64,000 bases of DNA from contig OY730172.1 in NCBI GenBank assembly GCA_963422465.1, positions 3,720,001 to 3,784,000 on the forward strand, read 5' to 3'. A program made the position numbers and the translations under genes. Position 1 is the first letter of the stretch, and each line of letters begins with the position of its first letter. Below, piece after piece: positions 58,452-64,000 of this stretch. The stretch comes from Lichina pygmaea. Lineage: Eukaryota > Ascomycota > Lichinomycetes > Lichinales > Lichinaceae. A model generated the notes under the pieces. The model made no database searches, was not told the origin of the DNA, and saw nothing but the letters and a program-made list of their open reading frames with translations.

Positions 58452-60043
58452 TGTTATTGTTAGCGTCATCATTGGCATTACGGTTATCATTGTCACTACT
58501 GTACTGCTTCTACAGTACCATTCCTAGGGCGCTGATCTTACGGTCCTGTTCCTCGTCGCGCTAGTATGCCGCTGCTGCTACAGTACGACATTCCCCGAAC
58601 AGTCCTCTTCAGTGTTCTCCACATCGTCCCCCTACCACGACGACGAACGACAAGAAGTCCCCTGTTCCTCCATTACCGTTCGAACAGGCCCTCTGGATTC
58701 TCTTCCTCAGTCTTTCTACGTGGTCATCTTTTCCCCTCTACTCGATCGGCTTTGTCCTTCCTTCTTGATCACCTTGGTTGTCCTTCTTCTGATTCCTTTG
58801 TAATACCACCTTGCCAATAGCCAACAGATTGTTAGTAAGCCAAAGGCTCTTGTGCGTGTGTGTGTGTATGAATGAGGTGATTACATTTTTCAAAGCAAGA
58901 GACGGAAAGGATTGAACGGTCTGTGGAATAGATTGTTTTGTGTGGAGTGGAAGAAGTGATGGAGACAGATGATGATAGAGATGGAGATGAAGATGAAACA
59001 GATGTCACAGGCACATGTAAAGTACGGAGTACAGTACGTAGACGATCCAGGTAAAGATAGAGATTGACATTGTGTCAGTCCCCCTCGTCTGGAGATTTTG
59101 TCGAGCTTCAGATGGTCAATATAAGACTTGATGGTATGTAGGTACTGCACCGGACAACAAAGAATAGAATGGGACGGGACAGGCAGGAGGGAACAGGACA
59201 GGATAGGTTAGAAGAGGATAGGACAGGTGGGAGAGGACGGGTGGGAGAGAGCAGGATAGGATGGGACAGGACAGGACAGATGGGAGAGAACAGGATAGGA
59301 TGGGCCAGGACAGGACAGTATAGGATGGGAGATGACAAGAAGTGATGGGATGGAAGAGGACTGGGCAGGATAGGATAGAATAGAGCAGGAGTGCACTGAA
59401 TGAGATAGCACAGGATAAGATAGGATAAGATAGGATAAGATAGGATAGGATAGAATACGATAGGATGCGATAGAATAGAACAAAATAAGACAAGTTAGGA
59501 CAGGGTGGAACAGGACTGAGCTGGTCATGACTACTGTATTGCATGCCACTGTAGGTTCTCCTCCTCCACCCTTCTATGTTCGACTAGGAATGCTGTCCAA
59601 AGCAGCGGGGAAGAAGAAGACAAGTGTCACAACTGATAGATTGATTAGGGAGAACTAGCTAATCGTCTATATGTAGACACGAAGCTGATGTTTGCCTCAG
59701 AGCTGGCAGAAGGCTCTAGAAGGCACGAGGCGGATCCATGGCGGGTCCATGCAGGAGTCCGTGGCGCCATGCAGGATCATCGGGATCATCAGTGGCGCTA
59801 TGCGGCAGCAGCAGGATCAACGTCAAACATTCTATACTACACTGCGCGACACTGCCCAGTGCACGGTAAAAGGTACAGAAATCTCTTCCACCTACTACCA
59901 GTAGTACATTCTGACCCAGTCCAGCTCCATCTTCTCAAGGTACTATCTACAGTACAATAGATCTGAACCAGCCCAACGTCTTGTCAAAAACACATCCCCC
60001 CCCCCCCCCCCCCGGGCCCCCCAAAAGAACTACCACCCCACCC
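58452..60043. other. Convergent intergenic region, DDHD / acl1 3' flanks
   Basis: This holds a purine-rich minisatellite (59160-59500), a short TG tract near 58855-58868 and an 18-C run at 59996-60013 just past the acl1 stop. No gene is supported. Confidence 0.5.
59160..59500 (+). repeat. GGATA/GGACA pentanucleotide minisatellite
   Basis: About 340 bases made almost wholly of AGGATA, AGGACA and GGGAGA-type units, one strand nearly all purine plus T. The right half is regular AAGATAGGAT, the left half richer in GGACAGG. Confidence 0.85.
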
Positions 60044-62436
60044 TTACAGGCTGACCTCGACTCGTCCCTCGCCCGGAGCACCACCTTTTGCAAACTCCGG
60101 CAGGAGGTAGGTAATGTCGTCCCACGGGTGACGGTACAGGCCCGTGCGCAGACGCTTCTGGTCGAGAAAGTGCGCGATGAGGCCGATGCTGCGCCCGAGC
60201 ACGAAGAGACCGTTGAGGACGCCCATGGAGAGGTACTCCTCGGCCTCGTCGGCGCTGAAGGCGCCGCAGTTGCGCAGCAGGTCGACAAAGCACACGGCGA
60301 CGCAACCGTCGACGTTCAGGATCAGGTTGTCCTTCTTGGACGTCGTCACGCTCTCGACCGCGAGCGCGAAGTCGAGCAGCTTCGTGCTCGGAAAGCGCTT
60401 CTTGCAGAAGTCCTTGACCAGCTCGACTCGGAGATCCGGGTTGTTGCGCGACTTGACGCGGTGGCCGATGCCGGGGACTGTAGGAGGCGTCGGTCAGCGG
60501 GTCCCCATCACCACCATCTCGTGGTACAAATGCGTGTGTGTGTGTGTGTGTGTGCGCGCGCCAAAGAGGATGAGCGAGTGACGGAGACCAAAACTCACTC
60601 AGCTTGTTCTGCTTCCTCATCGCGTCGACGAAATCACGTGGGCTGAGGCCGTTGTCAAAGGCCCGGGTGAACTCCTCGGCGGCGCCGTCGAGGGCACCGC
60701 CGAAGCGGGACCCGATCGTCAGGAGACCGCTGACCAGGGAGCTGATCAGATCCTTGCCGGCCCGCGTCGTGATGATGGTGTTCATGGCGCCCGACACGGC
60801 CGGACCGTGGTCGGCCGTCAGCATCAAGACCATCTCCAAGAACCTGCTGGCGTAGTCCGGGAGGCGGCGCCGGAACCACAGCAGCGCCATGACGCCGCCG
60901 ATGCCGATCTCCTCCTTGAACACGTCCGAGATGGGCATGCCGGCGTAGAGCAGCTCCTGGCCTCGGTCGTCGGTGATGGTCGAGATGAAGGCGGCCGGTT
61001 TCCGGATCAGGCCAAGCTCCTGGGCCCAGGTGTAGTCGATCGGGATCTTGGGAGGGATGGGCTCGGGCTGGGGCACGATGGTGCCGGCGTCGACCAGCTT
61101 CCCGTAGACGGACCTCAGCGTCCCCGGAAGCTCCTCGAACGTGTCCGGCACGTGGAAGCCCGCCTCGCGCATCGCCTCGTTCTTGGTCGCCGCCGTCTCC
61201 AAGGTCGAGTTGGCGAACGAGCCGGCGTGACCGAACTGGACCTCGGTCTTGAACATGCTCGCGCAGGTGCCGATGGCCCAGGCCACGATGGGCTTCGTGA
61301 TGCGGCCGTCCTTGACGGCCTCGACGACGCGGTACTCCTCGACGCCTCCGACCTCGCCCAGGAGAAGCAAGATCTTGCACTCGGGATCGGCCTGGTACCT
61401 CAGCATGTGGTCGATGAAGGTCGTTCCCGGGTAGCGATCGCCGCCGATGGCGATGCCCTCGTAGACCCCGTCCGTCGTGTTGGCGATGATGTTGTTCAGC
61501 TCGTTCGACATGCCGCCGGACTTGGAGACGTATCCGACGGATCCCTTCCGGTACAGCTTCGAGGCGACGATGTTGTCCATCATGCCTCCCGTGTTGCCGA
61601 TCTTGAAGGCGCCTGGCTTGATACCTCCTACCGTGGCCGGTCCGATGATGTTGATGCCCTTCTTCTGGGCGACGTTCAAGATCTCCCGAGCACGCTACGA
61701 CGGGGGAGGGGGGGGAAAGGGGCACGATCAGCGAACCGGCCTACCCCAAGGGAGCTCCATCGAGTCTGCTTACGCGTTCCGGGACACCCTCGGCGATGAT
61801 GGCGATGGTGCGGACTTGAGGATACTCCATCAAGTCCATCGTCGAGGAGTAGACGCTCCGGGACGAGGCAAAGTTGACGACGGTGTCGACGTCGTTATGC
61901 TTGGCCATGGCCTTGCTGACGTCGTGGTAGACGGGAAGAAGGGTCTCGCTCGTACCCCAGTACCTTAAGATCACGGTCATCAGCCACGTCGTCGCCATCA
62001 TCATCATCGTCGTCGTCGTCGTCGTCGTCTAGAGGACGGAGGATCGGCCAAGGCCAACAGCGTACATCTTGCTTACGAATTGCCCGCCAAAGGTGTAGAT
62101 GATACCCGCCACGGACGGAGTGCTGCGCTTGCAGATGAAGTCGAAGTCGAGCATCCCTTGCACCGCCCTCGGCTGGAGACCGCTGCGAGAGCCGACGACG
62201 TTAGCCAGAAGTCCCGGTTGCTCGCACGCCGTCGTCATCCGACCACAGAGACCGAGTCCAAAGACGTACTAGACGAAGCATCTTGTCGATCCGTGGAAGA
62301 GCGTGTGCTCCGAACGAGGGCTCACCGGGCGCGTTGGCGGCTCGAAGCGCCGAATGTTGTCGTTGGCAGAGACGTTGGCGTTGGCCGTCGGCACGCCGTT
62401 GCGCGTGTCGTTGCCTAGAGGAGCGACAGCAGGCAT
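60044..62436 (-). CDS. acl1: ATP-citrate lyase subunit 1 (C-terminal part of animal ACLY)
   Basis: Exons 62436-62270, 62182-62066, 61963-61774, 61694-60599 and 60477-60044 give 667 residues, close to Sordaria and Aspergillus Acl1. With Acl2 it cleaves citrate with CoA and ATP to acetyl-CoA and oxaloacetate in the cytosol. The start gives [14 protein letters not shown], then [20 protein letters not shown] and [20 protein letters not shown]. The CoA-ligase part has [20 protein letters not shown] and the phospho-His motif [12 protein letters not shown]. The citrate-synthase-like part has [44 protein letters not shown] (built by splicing) and [13 protein letters not shown] near the end. Introns are 87, 102, 79 and 121 nt; two contain microsatellites (GTC/GAC, TG). 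Confidence 0.97.
60533..60558 (+). repeat. TG dinucleotide tract in an acl1 intron
   Basis: About ten TG units followed by GC-rich CGCGCG within intron 60598-60478. Confidence 0.88.
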
Positions 62437-63948
62437 TGCGCCGGTTGACGAGTGAACCTAGAGACTTTGATCTGAGCGCACCGGCGTCTTTAGCAAGCTG
62501 CTCACGATGTCCGCCAATCGATCCGGCAAGGTGAGACCTCGAAGCTCCAAGATGGAATGCGCTCTTGCGGGAGTGCCGTCACGCCGAAGAGCTCTTTGAA
62601 GCTCGATGACAGTACCCGAAGAAAGCACCGCAACTCACGTTCGTGGCTAGAGCACTCCGGAATCGCAGTGTCGAAGTTGGGAACTGGGCGACGAAGACGT
62701 CGGGGACGGTCGAGACACGATGCGGCTTTCCCAAAAGGTCCCGTTCCTTTTCTTTCCGTCCGTCCTCGGCTCGAGCTTAGTCGGGCCCTGGCGGATCGTC
62801 AGTCTCACTCAAAATAGCAGCTCTGCAGTTCTGCCCCGCCGTAGTCAGGGGCGCTGCGACGGTCGAGCTTTCTGACTGCGGTAGGGGAGGGCGTAGAGTC
62901 CACTGTGGTCGGGATTCAAGGCTCAGCAACTTCCTTTCGTTGGGGAAGCGATGGAGCTAAAGCGAAAGGCAATCACCGGGGTCAACACACCCGTCGGAGA
63001 AAACGAAGCAGTCGAGACGGGTATGGGCCGTTCGTGGTCGATCTCAGCGTCGTGATCCGCTGTGGATGCCGTCGATAGGGGTCGTCGGGAGGAATGGACT
63101 GTCTGTCGTCGGTGTCGAAGTCGGCTCTGTCGAGATGTCGTAAGCAAGCACGGACTGTACAGCAGCACGGGCAGTTGGCAAGCCGTGACCTCGGCAAGGA
63201 CGCAGCTTCCGTTCCTACCTCAAGCCTCTGCGGGTAAGCCGTGCGTCTGGTCAAGATACTGTAGTATCACCGAACCGATCAATTATAGAAAGCAAAGGCA
63301 GCGCAGGTCAGCTGGGAAACCGATCGATTCCTGCCGGCCAGCGTCCTCCTTCGAAGAAGCTGACAAGTGTCCTGAGCAATGTTTCTGTTCGGCTGCTCGT
63401 CTGAATCTCTACCGTCTTAAAACGTCGTTCTTCGAAAGGGGGAATTCTCTCCGCTCGGCAGCGGCAGCGGCGGAACCATCGTAGCCTTTTTGCTTTGTTT
63501 TTTGGGCAGGAGCTGAGAACGGCTCTGGATGGCCAGCGTCGAACAGAGATCGAAAATCTCACCGACCACGAGAGGAGACGCCGCTTCCACACGTAAGCGG
63601 TGCGTAAGCGGATCTGGCTTCAGCCTCGAAGAGCGCTCTTTCAGCTCTGGCGATTTTCTCTGGAGGAAGATAGCGCAGCCAACACCAGTGTGTTGGAGCT
63701 TACTCCGCCAGCGGAGGCGTATCCTCCGACTCCGACGTGAGTGTTTTCGGATTGGGCCGGTCGGCCCTGGTGGGCGAGCACGGCGCCGTTGTTACAAGAC
63801 GCAGCGAGGTCGTGGGCATCGGCATCGCGCTCAAAGGTCGATCGCAGCTTGCTTGCTTGCTCAATGCCGCTGACGCTGAAGGTACCCCGGCCTTGCCCAG
63901 ATTGAAGACCGGCGTCCCCGACCTCTGCTGCCGTAGCCTCTCGCCGTC
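62437..63948. promoter_or_regulatory. Shared divergent promoter of acl1 and acl2
   Basis: A 1.5-kb gap between the two start codons. Head-to-head placement of the two subunit genes suggests coordinated expression. I found no long ORF with coding character and did not identify a specific factor site. Leader introns in either transcript are possible. Confidence 0.6.
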
Positions 63949-64000
63949 ATGTCGGCCAAATCCATCCTCGAAGCCGATGGCAAGGCCATCCTGAACTACC
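63949..64000 (+). CDS. acl2: ATP-citrate lyase subunit 2, N-terminus only (cut by window edge)
   Basis: The last 52 bases encode MSAKSILEADGKAILNY, the start of fungal Acl2 (the N-terminal, ATP-grasp and CoA-binding portion of animal ACLY). The rest lies beyond the window. The assignment rests on 17 residues plus the divergent placement next to acl1. Confidence 0.85.
   Translation, partial: MSAKSILEADGKAILNY

Overview
The window is nuclear DNA of a filamentous ascomycete (Pezizomycotina, probably Sordariomycetes; the class is my inference). Genes are split by short introns (41-378 nt, mostly GT...AG) and coding DNA is GC-rich. At the right edge two separate, divergently transcribed genes encode the two ATP-citrate lyase subunits, an arrangement typical of Pezizomycotina; animals and basidiomycetes have one fused gene. 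No rRNA, tRNA, CRISPR or prokaryotic feature was recognised.

Layout. 0-11.6 kb: PPIL3-type cyclophilin (-), arrestin-like protein (+), tRNA-splicing endonuclease subunit Sen54 (+), elongin C (-), and a von Willebrand A protein with an N-terminal repeat region (+). 11.6-13.6 kb: a gap holding a dispersed repeat. 13.6-22.2 kb, all minus: SUMO-activating enzyme subunit Uba2, the Eme1/Mms4 subunit of the Mus81 nuclease, and the Alg2 mannosyltransferase. 23.8-29.7 kb: a 1777-residue kinesin (-). 29.7-36.6 kb: gene-poor, with a 421-bp SINE-like insertion flanked by a 13-bp direct repeat and decayed coding sequence. 36.6-39.9 kb: a DENN-domain protein (-). 39.9-47.2 kb: a second gene-poor block with GTAC-rich palindromes and weak ORFs. 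47.2-58.5 kb: TBC-domain RabGAP (+), Mch1-type transporter (-), DDHD-domain phospholipase (+). 60.0-64.0 kb: acl1 (-) and the first codons of acl2 (+), diverging from a 1.5-kb shared promoter.

These are housekeeping genes: RNA processing (Sen54, cyclophilin), SUMO conjugation, recombination (Eme1), N-glycosylation (Alg2), trafficking (DENN, TBC, arrestin, DDHD) and cytosolic acetyl-CoA (Acl1/Acl2). They form no operon or metabolite cluster. I reconstructed twelve multi-exon models by hand. Eleven are complete and their coding lengths are multiples of three with conserved residues joined across each junction; the twelfth (elongin C) depends on a proposed 5-nt last exon.

The unusual content is in the non-coding DNA: long C or G homopolymers, several inside introns; GTAC-rich palindromic clusters; two pairs of dispersed repeats; a minisatellite at the 3' end of the transporter gene; and pseudogene-like stretches. 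I found no convincing new multi-gene system.
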